The notes under the pieces were generated by a model. It did no database searches and was not told the origin of the DNA. It saw only the letters and a program-made list of their open reading frames with translations. Below, piece after piece: positions 7,152 through 16,265 of a DNA stretch of 64,000 bases (position 1 is the first letter of the stretch; the number at the start of each line of letters is the position of its first letter). Origin of the DNA: an uncultured Draconibacterium sp. (GTDB lineage: Bacteria > Bacteroidota > Bacteroidia > Bacteroidales > Prolixibacteraceae); the NCBI RefSeq assembly GCF_963677565.1, contig NZ_OY781981.1, forward strand, positions 3,030,001 through 3,094,000, written 5' to 3'. The translations under genes were made by a program, and so were the position numbers.

Positions 7152-9668
7152 TTATTTATTGTTCAGAAGCTGTTGCGCAGCCAAAGCTAAAAACATATAA
7201 TGCGACGAGCCACCGCCAAGCACGTACTCAACCTGTTGCCACAGGTACGGAAATTCAAGCAGTTCCGGGAAATCGGGGCGAATAAGTGCCGTACCCGAAA
7301 CTACACCACCCGGAATGTACGACCAGTCGGCGCGGTTTAAGCCATAGCCAACAGTTGCCGAGCGCGCACCAATTCCTGAAGCAAACGAAGAAGTGTTAGA
7401 TCCCGGATGACAACCCAAAATAAAATTAAGGGCATTGTAAATGTATTCCGAACTAAAAATATCGGGGTAGGCGGTATGCAAAAAGTATTGCCTGAACCCA
7501 AAACTCTGAATATCCCACCCGGCTCCCCAAATCTTTGGACGATAGGGAATGCCGTATGGCGTTTCGGCGCCCTGTTTTTTAATTTGTTCGTAGAGGCCAC
7601 TCATGGCTTCCCTGATTGCTTTGGTAAAAGCAGGATCGTTGATCTTTTTCTCGGCGCGGCCAATGTACCAGCCAACAAAACCTATGGCTTGTGTAATAAA
7701 TTCGGTCTCGGAAAGAAGATAATTCTTGTAGATATCATCGCCGGTGGTAAGGTACAGCTCGGTTGCGGCGTGTATTTTGGCCGCTTTGGAGCGTCCGTTT
7801 GCATCTGTAACCTCAAATAAGGTTTTGGCACAATCAAGCGCCTGTGCGCTGAGCGTATCGTTAAAGCCTTTTAGCACGCGTGCTGTAGCAGCCATTTGAG
7901 CAGCTGTGGTCAGTTCGCGGTAAGGATTGTCTTCGGTAAACACCCAGCGGTCGTCGTCGTTGCCCGGAATGTTGTCGGTCATTGCCGCCGCATCGCCCAG
8001 CATCACATATTGGCGCAGGTTGTTGCAAATTATCCCGCGGTAAAGTCGTCCCAAAGCCCGGTATCCGCCAATTACAGTAAGTGCGCCGTTTTCAATCTGT
8101 TGCAAAATGTCGGCTTTTCCATCAGGTTGGTGGATTTCGGTAATTCGCTGGTGCTGATCGATAGAAGTTACATCATAATCTACTCCAAATGCTTCGTAAG
8201 CCAGTGCCAGAATATAAGCTTCACCAGCCTGCGATTCTACACGCAGATCGAAGTCGCCGGCATCGTGCCAGCCACCAATATTTAATCCGGGAACAACATC
8301 GCCGGGCGAATAATCCGTTAAAGTGGAGGCTCCCTGCACATATCCATCGATGTGGTTAAAATTAACCGGAGCCATTCGTGCGTCGTCCATGTGGCAGTCG
8401 TCGTGCCAAACCCGGTATTTTTCGTTTACCCGCATGTGACACATCTGAACCGGCAAGAAATATTCCAGTACAGGCTGCCAAACCCCACGGTCGTAAACCG
8501 CATCATCGATCCGAAAAACCGGAGAAGCAGCCATGCCGTAACGCACCTGGTAAAGTCCCGGAGCATCTATTTCCGAGAAATCGAATTTCAGGTAATTATA
8601 ACGCAGAAACTGTCCCCATTCTTCACCGGCCTTGCTCAAAACTTCCTCTTCGCCTAAAGCGGTAATTTTGTAAAGCTGCGGATTCTCTGTTTTTTCAGTG
8701 CGTTTGTCAAGTTCAATAATCGCCGTTTTTTGTTGATTGGTATGATAGCCAACCTGCGAAGTCTGAACCACCGGTTTGTACTGCCAGTCTTCAACTACAT
8801 TGGGTGTAATGATCCATTTTATGGCTTCTTTAGTTTTTCCTGCGGGAATTTCGCTGCGAACCACAAACCAGCCGTTGTTGTGATTCATACGACCATCGTA
8901 TAGCTTTAAGGCAGCTCCACGGCTTTCAATGCTGAATTTGCCGTAAGGATCGTTGGGGCGTACTACAAAGTGGTGCCCCTGTGCATAAGGTTCGGCAACA
9001 ATGTCGTCGGCAATAATCGGACTGTAACCTTTTCCTGCAAGATGTTCAGCTGAGGCTTTTCCGTCAGGATTAAAATTGCCCGGATGTTTAAAATTCGACG
9101 GTTCGTAACGGGTTGGCCCGTTGGGTTGCATAGGGAAACTTCCGGTTTCATCGTCCATAATCCAGGGCTTTCCGAATAATGCACCCGGAAAAAGTTCCAT
9201 ATTAAAACCCACTTTCACCAGGTAATTTTGCGGAACAGGCTGTTCCAGGTCAACGGTAACAATAACCGAGTTGCCTTTGCCTTCAACATTTACCGTGTAG
9301 TTTATTTGCAAATCGGGGTAAACCATCGGATTAAAGCCGGTAATGTGGCGTGATGAGTCGGGAAAACTCAACTGTGCAGTAATCGTATTTTTCTCTTGGT
9401 TCGTAACGCGGTCGTGTTGTTTCGGTACCGGTTGCCATTGTCCGGGAGTAGGTTCCAGTCGGATATCGCCATTGGTGGCAATCCGGTTTCCGTGCATAAT
9501 CAGCGAAACACCGCCCTGGTGCCCTTCAGGATAAATATCGTCGAACGCCATTATGTCGACTCCCTGGTTTTGAAAATAACCGGATGAAGTAAGTTTGAAT
9601 TCCTGAGCTTGGAGGATACTGGCACAGTATAATGCCAGAAAACAAAAAATGAATGATCGTTTAGTCAT
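7152..9668 (-). CDS. GH9 family endo-glucanase with Ig-like domain
   Basis: An 838-residue secreted enzyme (signal peptide ends about 21, ILQAQ). Order: an N-terminal beta-rich region (about 25-290) that I cannot assign, an Ig-like CelD-N domain (about 297-388; TSQVGYHTNQQKTAII, GLYQVRYG), then the GH9 (alpha/alpha)6 catalytic domain. The GH9 signature GGWHDAGDFDLR (465-476) supplies the catalytic Asp pair (Asp469, Asp472). The expected C-terminal acid is Glu814 (QQVEYVLGG). The family cleaves beta-1,4-glucan in cellulose, mixed-linkage glucan or xyloglucan by inversion. It is the first gene of a minus-strand unit with its own -7 box (9730-9737). GH9 is unusual in a pure xylan locus and suggests a side activity on beta-glucans co-occurring in cell walls. 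Confidence 0.85.
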   Translation of the reverse strand: MTKRSFIFCFLALYCASILQAQEFKLTSSGYFQNQGVDIMAFDDIYPEGHQGGVSLIMHGNRIATNGDIRLEPTPGQWQPVPKQHDRVTNQEKNTITAQLSFPDSSRHITGFNPMVYPDLQINYTVNVEGKGNSVIVTVDLEQPVPQNYLVKVGFNMELFPGALFGKPWIMDDETGSFPMQPNGPTRYEPSNFKHPGNFNPDGKASAEHLAGKGYSPIIADDIVAEPYAQGHHFVVRPNDPYGKFSIESRGAALKLYDGRMNHNNGWFVVRSEIPAGKTKEAIKWIITPNVVEDWQYKPVVQTSQVGYHTNQQKTAIIELDKRTEKTENPQLYKITALGEEEVLSKAGEEWGQFLRYNYLKFDFSEIDAPGLYQVRYGMAASPVFRIDDAVYDRGVWQPVLEYFLPVQMCHMRVNEKYRVWHDDCHMDDARMAPVNFNHIDGYVQGASTLTDYSPGDVVPGLNIGGWHDAGDFDLRVESQAGEAYILALAYEAFGVDYDVTSIDQHQRITEIHQPDGKADILQQIENGALTVIGGYRALGRLYRGIICNNLRQYVMLGDAAAMTDNIPGNDDDRWVFTEDNPYRELTTAAQMAATARVLKGFNDTLSAQALDCAKTLFEVTDANGRSKAAKIHAATELYLTTGDDIYKNYLLSETEFITQAIGFVGWYIGRAEKKINDPAFTKAIREAMSGLYEQIKKQGAETPYGIPYRPKIWGAGWDIQSFGFRQYFLHTAYPDIFSSEYIYNALNFILGCHPGSNTSSFASGIGARSATVGYGLNRADWSYIPGGVVSGTALIRPDFPELLEFPYLWQQVEYVLGGGSSHYMFLALAAQQLLNNK

Positions 9669-9729
9669 AATTCAGTTTTTAGGTCGTTGGTTAAAAAAAT
9701 AAAAGAGAGGAGTGTCACTCTTTGGTTAA

Positions 9730-9762
9730 CAAAGCTATGAAAAAAAATTGTAGTTATTACAA
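9730..9762 (-). promoter_or_regulatory. Candidate promoter of the GH9 unit
   Basis: On the minus strand, TAGCTTTG (9737 down to 9730) matches the -7 consensus TAnnTTTG exactly. A TTG (9762-9760) lies 22 nt upstream as a possible -33 element. It is 61 bp before the GH9 start. It lacks the TATCTA repeats found at the other promoters, so this unit is probably controlled differently. Confidence 0.45.
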
Positions 9763-10083
9763 TAAGTCATTTGGCACACTTTGAGTAAAATGTTTATAAA
9801 ATTGACTTGTTTTATATTTAAATCAGTCTTTTTAAGTAACTATTTGGTCAGTTTTTATACAAGCCAAAGGAATTGCAGGGAGCTGATTTTATCTTCAAAC
9901 AGACAAATAGTAATATCTTTGTAAAGTTGGTGCAGATACTATATTTCCTGACTTGTAGCTTCTTTTTTTGTTTCGAAATGCTTCTGGTTTTATCAGATTG
10001 AATGCATTTTTTAATTACTTCTGCTTCAATATTTGTGTTCGAAAAGATTAATCTCTTAAATTTATATTTATCAGAACGAAATA

Positions 10084-10148
10084 TATCTATTCTTAAAATA
10101 AGATTATCTAAAATTAGAAATCATATACATGGGCATAGCGTAGTTTTG
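10084..10148 (+). promoter_or_regulatory. Shared-type promoter: TATCTA direct repeats plus -7 box (susCD)
   Basis: TATCTA at 10084-10089 and at 10105-10110 (21 bp apart, two helical turns), then TAGTTTTG at 10141-10148, a perfect TAnnTTTG -7 box 36 bp after the second repeat. The segment TTATCTAAAATTAGAAAT (10104-10121) occurs identically at 19591-19608. No -33 TTG is at the normal distance, which fits an activator-dependent promoter. The same geometry recurs at 19592-19656 and 55081-55145. Confidence 0.7.
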
Positions 10149-10184
10149 ACAATTACTAACGAGCAATAAATCAAATAGTAAAAG

Positions 10185-10319
10185 ATGAATTACGTAAAAC
10201 CTTTAACTTCAACAGCACTTTCTCAATGTGCATTTCTTTTTTCTAATTTCCCACTATTTGGCGATACAGAAATAAATCGTTTCCAGATTTATAAGTTGTT
10301 ATTTTGGGCATCCTCGTGA
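10185..10319 (+). CDS. Possible small ORF (44 aa) in the susC leader
   Basis: ATG at 10185 to TGA at 10317-10319, 44 codons, starting about 37 nt after the -7 box at 10141. The product begins MNYVKPLTSTALS and contains a hydrophobic, aromatic-rich middle. I recognise no family. It may be a leader peptide, a gene remnant or chance in AT-rich DNA. Confidence 0.2.
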   Translation: MNYVKPLTSTALSQCAFLFSNFPLFGDTEINRFQIYKLLFWASS

Positions 10320-10657
10320 TAAGGTGTTTCAAGATTTTAATGCATTAAGAAGCAATTTTTTTTGCGCTGGCTCTGGGTTAAATATTCTCGGCAGATAGGG
10401 CATTTTTTTTGACATAAAACCGTTCTGATCTAGTCTGTTCTTTCGAGAAGTATTTAAAACAAAATTACAAAAACAGGATTCAGTTGATTGCACGAAACAA
10501 GTCAATGATGTGTAAAGCTTTATTATCAGATATAACTCTTCATATTTTGAAGATTACATTAAAGTGTTGGTTCGGTAATTTGATGGCGTATTTAGCCTGA
10601 AAATTATTTGGTTTCAACACTGATTTATTCCAAATTATTAATCAAAACTATTTATTT

Positions 10658-13600
10658 ATGAAAAAAGGCAAATTATTTCAGGTCGCACTAATGATGCTGC
10701 CTATGATGCTGTTAACTCTTTGGAGTTTCGGACAAAACGTCAATTTACAGGGAACTGTAGTTGATGATTCAGGAACTCCGATTCCGGGTGTGTCAGTTGC
10801 TGTACAAGAAACTACAATTGGTACGGTAACCGACTTTGATGGTAAGTTTAATCTGGCGGTTCCTCAGGGATCGAAAGTTCTTGTGTTTAGCTTTGTTGGG
10901 ATGCTGTCTCAGGAAGTTGAAATTGGTTCGCAAACCACTTTTAACATTACAATGGAACCCGATGTGGTTGGACTCGACGAAGTTGTAGTTGTGGGTTACG
11001 GTACAATTAAAAAGAGCGACATTTCAGGTTCAGTAGCTTCTGTAAGTACTGAGGAAATGATGAAAAAAGCACCAACAAACATCGCACAAGGTTTAAAGGG
11101 AGCTGCTGCAGGGGTAATGGTTACCTCGCAAGATGGAGCCCCTGATGCGAATGCTGCAGTACGTATTCGTGGAGTTGCTACGATTAACGGATCTGCTTCT
11201 CCATTGTACGTGGTTGACGGAGTTCAGGTGGGTACTAACGCAAACTTCCTTAACCCGGCCGACATTGAAAGTATTGAAGTATTAAAAGATGCTTCAGCAA
11301 CTGCTATTTATGGTGCACGTGGTGCGAATGGTGTAATCATGATTACCACTAAAAAAGGGACTAAAGGCGCTGCACGAATTGAATTTTCAGCAAACTTTGG
11401 TGCTCAAACCTTACCTTTCTCGCTTGATGTGCAAGATGCCGATAGTTATGCTGAATCGATTCGTACTGCCCGTGCTTCTGATGGAGGAGTTCCGGTATTA
11501 TCGATTTGGGATACGCAATACGACGGAAAAAGAAAAACCATCGATTGGCAAAAAGAAATGACTCAGATGGCTCTTAGACAGCAATACAATCTTTCTGCAT
11601 CGGGTGGTACTGAAAAAACACAGGCCAATCTATCGATAGGTTACCTTGATAATGAAGGTCTTGTTGTAAACAGCTACTACGAGCGTATAACTGCGCGCGC
11701 CAATGTTAAAGTAAGCGTTGCTGACTTTATTGAAGTGGGTGGTGATGTCAATTTTGTTCATACCGAGTCTATGGGTAGTAACGCTGCTCTTGGCAATAAT
11801 ACCAACCTTTCAAGTTTACGCGATATGGCATTTATTACACCTACGATGGACTATGTTAGTGACGATGGTGAATACATTAGCCCTAACGTAGTTAACCCGG
11901 ATGGAACATATGGAGTTTTTTATCAAACATCTGTTGCCAATGAAATTGGTAAAGGTTATGATAACCCATATGCCCGCCAAATGGAATTGGACAACCCATC
12001 AAAAACAAACCGGGTATTAGCACATGCTTATATTAACCTGGATCTTTATAAAGGCTTGTCTTTTAAATCGATTGCTTCATATAACTTCACTTCGCGCGAT
12101 GGTTATAGCTGGACTCCGTTAAGGTATCGCTACAACAATGGAGAATCAATTGAATTGTACGGCGTTGATATGACTGAACAGTTTTCAATGAATGCTTCTC
12201 AATCCAATGATTTGGCGCTTGAAAGTTACTTTACATACAATTATAAAACGGATATTCATAACCTTACATTGATGGCAGGTAATTCAGTGAGTAAGAGTTA
12301 TGGCCAGTGGTTAAATGTTTCTGCAAGAGATTTCCCTGCATCTAATATCCGCGATATTGGTTTAACCAATGACCTTGATTCAAAAACTGCAGGTGGTGCT
12401 TTCAACCTGCAAACCCGTTACATCTCTTATTATGGAAGAGCAATGTACAGCCTTAAAGATCGTTATATCGTAACAGCAACTATGCGTCGCGACGGTTCTT
12501 CAAACTTCGGTGCCGGTAACCGTTGGGGATCTTTCCCATCAGCAGCATTGGCATGGCGTATTTCTGAAGAAAGCTTTATGAGTGCCGTGCCAACAATCAG
12601 CAATCTTAAGTTGCGTTTAGGTTGGGGACGTACAGGTAATGCAGGTGGTGCTACTGATTTATCAGTTGAACAATTAAGTTCTGCAAATAACCTGTATCAC
12701 TTTTACGGCTCATCTTCCAGCAGTCAGTCAAGTATCGGGTTAAATGGTTTTGCTCAGCAAAGTGTAATTGATACTAACCTGAAGTGGGAAACCAACGAGC
12801 AGGTAAACCTCGGTGTTGATGTAGGTTTATACGATAACAAATTAAATATTACTGCTGATTTCTTCCAGCGTACTGCCAAAGACCTGCTGATTTATCAAAC
12901 AATGCGTCCTTCAACAGGTTTCACAACTGTATATACTAACTTCGGTGAAATTCAGAATAAAGGTTTTGAATTCAGTGTAAATTACAATACAAAAATTGGA
13001 AGAGATTGGCAGGTTGGAGCTACTTTAACAGGATCATCTTTGAAAAACGAAGTTATTGAGTCTGGTTCAGATATATTCAACACTAATTCTGGTACAACCA
13101 ACGACGGAAGTAACGTAGGTGCTGTTGGTGGCGGTCTTAGCTGGGACAACCACTCAATTTGCCGCGAAGGTTATGCTGTAGGTTCTTTCTATGGGTACAG
13201 AGTTGCCGGTATTTTTGCTAATCAATCAGAAATTGATCAGTTAAATGCTGCAGCAGTTGCTAATGGATTCGATTACTACCAGGAAGCTCAAACTCAGCCT
13301 GGCGATTTCAAATATGTAGATATTAACAACGATGGCCAGATCAGTGAAGAAGATATGGACGTTCTGGGTAACGGTTTCCCAAAACTGAACTACGGTTTAA
13401 TGCTTGATGCTACCTATAAAAACTGGGACTTCTCAGTATATATGTATGGCGTATTAGGTCAGGACATTCTTTCGTACTCGGCAATGAAACTGACTACTAT
13501 GACACCTTCTGACGATTGTGTTTCTAACATTTTAAGTGATGTTGTAGCTGATGCGTGGTCGCCAACCAATACAGACGGAGCATATCCACGTTTATCGATT

Positions 13601-13891
13601 ACAGACCTTAATGCCAATACCCGTACTTCTGATGCATGGATGAAGAAAGGTGACTTCCTGAAGATAAATAATATTCAGATTGGTTATACTTTACCAACGA
13701 ATATTGCCAAAACATTAAAAATGTCTGGTGCCCGCATTTATGCTTCTGTACAAAACCTGGCTACTTTTTCATCTTACAACAAGTATGGCGATCCTGAAGT
13801 GGGACAAGGAAGTGTGCTCTATACAGGTCTTGATACCGGCCGATATCCAACACCACGTACTTATACATTTGGTGTGAACATTAAATTTTAA
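10658..13891 (+). CDS. susC: SusC-like TonB-dependent outer-membrane glycan transporter
   Basis: A 1077-residue SusC/RagA protein. Signal peptide about 1-25. A carboxypeptidase-D-like regulatory domain follows (about 29-100; QGTVVDDSGTPIPGVSV, TVTDFDGKFNL). Then come a TonB-box-like DEVVVVGYGT (107-116), a plug domain (about 118-235; SPLYVVDGVQV, ATAIYGARGANGVIMITTKKG) and a 22-strand beta-barrel ending TFGVNIKF with the C-terminal aromatic typical of BAM substrates. It imports oligosaccharides across the outer membrane with its SusD partner, powered by TonB. Length is normal for the family. It is the first gene of susCD under the direct-repeat promoter at 10084-10148. Likely cargo is arabinoxylan oligosaccharide, inferred from the flanking enzymes. 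Confidence 0.96.
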   Translation: MKKGKLFQVALMMLPMMLLTLWSFGQNVNLQGTVVDDSGTPIPGVSVAVQETTIGTVTDFDGKFNLAVPQGSKVLVFSFVGMLSQEVEIGSQTTFNITMEPDVVGLDEVVVVGYGTIKKSDISGSVASVSTEEMMKKAPTNIAQGLKGAAAGVMVTSQDGAPDANAAVRIRGVATINGSASPLYVVDGVQVGTNANFLNPADIESIEVLKDASATAIYGARGANGVIMITTKKGTKGAARIEFSANFGAQTLPFSLDVQDADSYAESIRTARASDGGVPVLSIWDTQYDGKRKTIDWQKEMTQMALRQQYNLSASGGTEKTQANLSIGYLDNEGLVVNSYYERITARANVKVSVADFIEVGGDVNFVHTESMGSNAALGNNTNLSSLRDMAFITPTMDYVSDDGEYISPNVVNPDGTYGVFYQTSVANEIGKGYDNPYARQMELDNPSKTNRVLAHAYINLDLYKGLSFKSIASYNFTSRDGYSWTPLRYRYNNGESIELYGVDMTEQFSMNASQSNDLALESYFTYNYKTDIHNLTLMAGNSVSKSYGQWLNVSARDFPASNIRDIGLTNDLDSKTAGGAFNLQTRYISYYGRAMYSLKDRYIVTATMRRDGSSNFGAGNRWGSFPSAALAWRISEESFMSAVPTISNLKLRLGWGRTGNAGGATDLSVEQLSSANNLYHFYGSSSSSQSSIGLNGFAQQSVIDTNLKWETNEQVNLGVDVGLYDNKLNITADFFQRTAKDLLIYQTMRPSTGFTTVYTNFGEIQNKGFEFSVNYNTKIGRDWQVGATLTGSSLKNEVIESGSDIFNTNSGTTNDGSNVGAVGGGLSWDNHSICREGYAVGSFYGYRVAGIFANQSEIDQLNAAAVANGFDYYQEAQTQPGDFKYVDINNDGQISEEDMDVLGNGFPKLNYGLMLDATYKNWDFSVYMYGVLGQDILSYSAMKLTTMTPSDDCVSNILSDVVADAWSPTNTDGAYPRLSITDLNANTRTSDAWMKKGDFLKINNIQIGYTLPTNIAKTLKMSGARIYASVQNLATFSSYNKYGDPEVGQGSVLYTGLDTGRYPTPRTYTFGVNIKF

Positions 13892-13921
13892 TTGTTCCAT
13901 AATAAACAAAAGATTAACATT

Positions 13922-15781
13922 ATGAAAAACATATTAAGAATATTATTTATAGCCGCTTTTGTTGGATCTGTCCTATTCGGAACAACTTCTTGCGACAATG
14001 AAGAGTTTTTGACAGTAGATCATTACACGATCCTTGCGTCTGACCAAATGTTTAAGAGCGAAGAAGACGCAGCTAAAGGTTTGGTGGGATGTTACGACAT
14101 GTTCTTCCCGGGAACCAATGCAGACGACTGGAACTATAAACCTCAGTTATTTGTAGGTTGCCATCCTACGCTGGAAACACAAGCTACTGGTTGGGATAAA
14201 CAGTATGGTAATCAACAGTGGACTGCTGATGATCCAAGTTTAAATGCAGGGTGGATGTATGCCTACCGTGCCATTGGCCGTTGTAACGTATTTTTGGCAG
14301 GTTTGGAAGCCTCAGAAGAGGCTGCAAACTGGGCAACAGCCGAATCGATGGCTGGTCAGGCTAAAGCAATTCGTGCCTACTTTTACATGTGGTTGGCGCA
14401 AACCTGGGGAAGAGTACCAATGCTGGCGGCTGGAGAAACTTTCTCGAATACGCCAGACAAAGCTGCTGCTGAAACTGATGATGAAATGTGGGATTTTATT
14501 ATCCAGGACTTGAAAGATGCTTCTTCAGCTCTTGAGTGGGCTCCACAAAATAACGAGTTGGGCCGTTGTACAAAGGGTATGGCACTTTCTTACTTAGGCG
14601 AAGCTTATATGTGGAAAGCATATAAAGCCCGTATCAATGGTGAAGGCGATGCCAAAAGCAAAGAAAATATCCAACTGGCTGCTGCGGCTTTAAAAGAAGT
14701 TATCGACGATGGCCCTTACGAGTTGGCACCATCATATTCTACTTTGTGGGACGTAGGTCTTGCATGGCCTAAAGAGGCAGTTTTTCAGGTTGTTATGGAT
14801 ATGGGCGTAGGAAACTACTCGAATTGGGACTCTAACGCACACAACTTTGTGAACTTCTTTGCCGGTTCTACCAATGGTGGTGGTGGCTGGGGCTCACAAT
14901 ACCTGTCGTGGGAATTGTATTTCGCTTTTGAAAAAGGTGACAAACGTCGCGATGCATCAATGGCTACCAACCCTGTTCCGGAACTTCCTGAAGATCAACG
15001 ATCGGAATATTGCTATGGTTACAACCCGTTCTTACAGCAAACAATTGGAAGTACTCCTGATAAAAACAGTTTTAAAATGAATAATGGTGGCGACTATGCA
15101 CCAGGTATCTGGACAATTAAACTTTGGAGAAACCAACGTTGTCAGTGGTCATCGCCTCACTCACCAGTTCACTTCTATTACAAACGTTATTCAGGAGTAA
15201 TGCTTGACTATGCTGAATGTCTGTTCCGTCTGAATGGTGGAAATGATGCTACTGCATGGGATTTAGTTAATCAGGTACGTAATCGTGCATTTGGAAACCT
15301 GGAAGTAGGTAAAGCAGAGGCTTTAACCAACACATTCCTGCCTTATTTCCAACAACTGGAGAATATCAACGGTTCGTATTCTGATTATGTTGCTCCAACA
15401 GAATATCCTATTCCATTTAGCACTGAAACCGTAGAGGTACCAGATGCTAAAACTTATTACACCGAAGATGCCGCTGGTAACGAATACCACGAGGCCTTTA
15501 CTGGTTTAGAAGTTTGGGAAGTGGCTCTTGGACAAGAGCGTCGTAAAGAGTTTAACTCAGAATGGAACCTGAAGTATGACCTGCAACGATCTGAGTTCCT
15601 GATTCCTCATATTAATGCCAACTATCCAAAAGGTGTAGGTGTTCCTAATACCGACGTAAACGCCTTGACTAACTGGCATACTTATCGTGAATGGGATTTC
15701 AACGAAAAGAAACTCGTTATGCCTATTCCTACAGATGAATTGCTTAGAAATAAACTGATAACCCAAAACGACGGTTATTAG
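13922..15781 (+). CDS. susD: SusD-like glycan-binding lipoprotein
   Basis: A 619-residue SusD/RagB family lipoprotein. The signal sequence ends FGTTSC with the acylated Cys at 24, followed by DNEEFL, the usual SusD N-terminus. The body shows TPR-like helices (AGWMYAYRAIGRCNVFLAGL; AKAIRAYFYMWLAQTWGRVPML) and the C-terminal SusD region with RRKEFNSEW and the closing VMPIPTDELLRN. A TTG at 13892 in the same frame abuts the susC stop, but ATG 13922 gives the proper lipoprotein signal and is chosen. It caps the SusC barrel at the cell surface and captures oligosaccharides. A strong terminator follows 36 bp after the stop. Confidence 0.95.
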   Translation: MKNILRILFIAAFVGSVLFGTTSCDNEEFLTVDHYTILASDQMFKSEEDAAKGLVGCYDMFFPGTNADDWNYKPQLFVGCHPTLETQATGWDKQYGNQQWTADDPSLNAGWMYAYRAIGRCNVFLAGLEASEEAANWATAESMAGQAKAIRAYFYMWLAQTWGRVPMLAAGETFSNTPDKAAAETDDEMWDFIIQDLKDASSALEWAPQNNELGRCTKGMALSYLGEAYMWKAYKARINGEGDAKSKENIQLAAAALKEVIDDGPYELAPSYSTLWDVGLAWPKEAVFQVVMDMGVGNYSNWDSNAHNFVNFFAGSTNGGGGWGSQYLSWELYFAFEKGDKRRDASMATNPVPELPEDQRSEYCYGYNPFLQQTIGSTPDKNSFKMNNGGDYAPGIWTIKLWRNQRCQWSSPHSPVHFYYKRYSGVMLDYAECLFRLNGGNDATAWDLVNQVRNRAFGNLEVGKAEALTNTFLPYFQQLENINGSYSDYVAPTEYPIPFSTETVEVPDAKTYYTEDAAGNEYHEAFTGLEVWEVALGQERRKEFNSEWNLKYDLQRSEFLIPHINANYPKGVGVPNTDVNALTNWHTYREWDFNEKKLVMPIPTDELLRNKLITQNDGY

Positions 15782-15817
15782 GTTATAAATATTTATAATA
15801 ATAAATTGATTGTATTT

Positions 15818-15849
15818 AAAGGGGATTTCCGAAAGGTTATCCCCTTTTT
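15818..15849 (+). terminator. Intrinsic terminator of susCD
   Basis: Stem AAAGGGGAT (15818-15826) with ATCCCCTTT (15839-15847), a CC-GAAA-GG inner turn in the loop, and a run of five T (15845-15849). It ends the susCD transcript. Confidence 0.85.
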
Positions 15850-16265
15850 GTGTTATCCCAATTGTTCTTTAAAATGGCATATGAAGTTTTAAAGTTTACT
15901 ATGGTTAATGCCGATAAAACAGCATAAGAGCATTGGGAACGCATTGAAAGAATGTAACATTCTGTTGTTAAATGAGTAATATTAAACTCTTACATCCTAT
16001 TTGCCTCTCAAACTTTTCACGAGATTATAAATACCATTATAGTTTTAACTGAGTTTCACTCAAGCCAATTCCGTTTGTTTGTCATGGCTAACGGGAAATA
16101 GAAATTGTCTGAATTGTTTGCAAAAACATCAGCTATCGCAGTTGAATGCGCGCATTGGGGCAACAAAATGCCACCAATCGCATGCGAAAAGCAATGATTT
16201 TTAGCTAAAGTGATACCTATCGAACACGAATTACGACATGTTCAAAGCTGAATGAAAGTACTGGG
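15850..16265. other. Convergent intergenic region after susCD
   Basis: No gene seen. It holds only short palindromes: GAATGTAACATTC (15950-15962), AATGCGCGCATT (16145-16156) and TCGCATGCGA near 16180. No T-tract terminator is evident for the minus-strand unit ending at 16266. Confidence 0.5.

Larger units (their letters stand above)
9669..10657. other. Divergent intergenic region, 989 bp, between GH9 and susC
   Basis: AT-rich region without a full-length gene. It contains the GH9 promoter (9730-9762), the direct-repeat promoter of susCD (10084-10148) and a 44-codon open frame (10185-10319). If the 10141 -7 box is used, the susC mRNA has a leader of about 500 nt. No tRNA or clear RNA structure was found. 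Confidence 0.6.

Noticed and set aside
9914..9921. TATCTTTG, a plus-strand -7-like box upstream of susC
   Set aside because: No -33 element or repeat at the right distance; matches of this length occur by chance in 1 kb of AT-rich DNA. The 10141 box with the shared repeats is much better supported.
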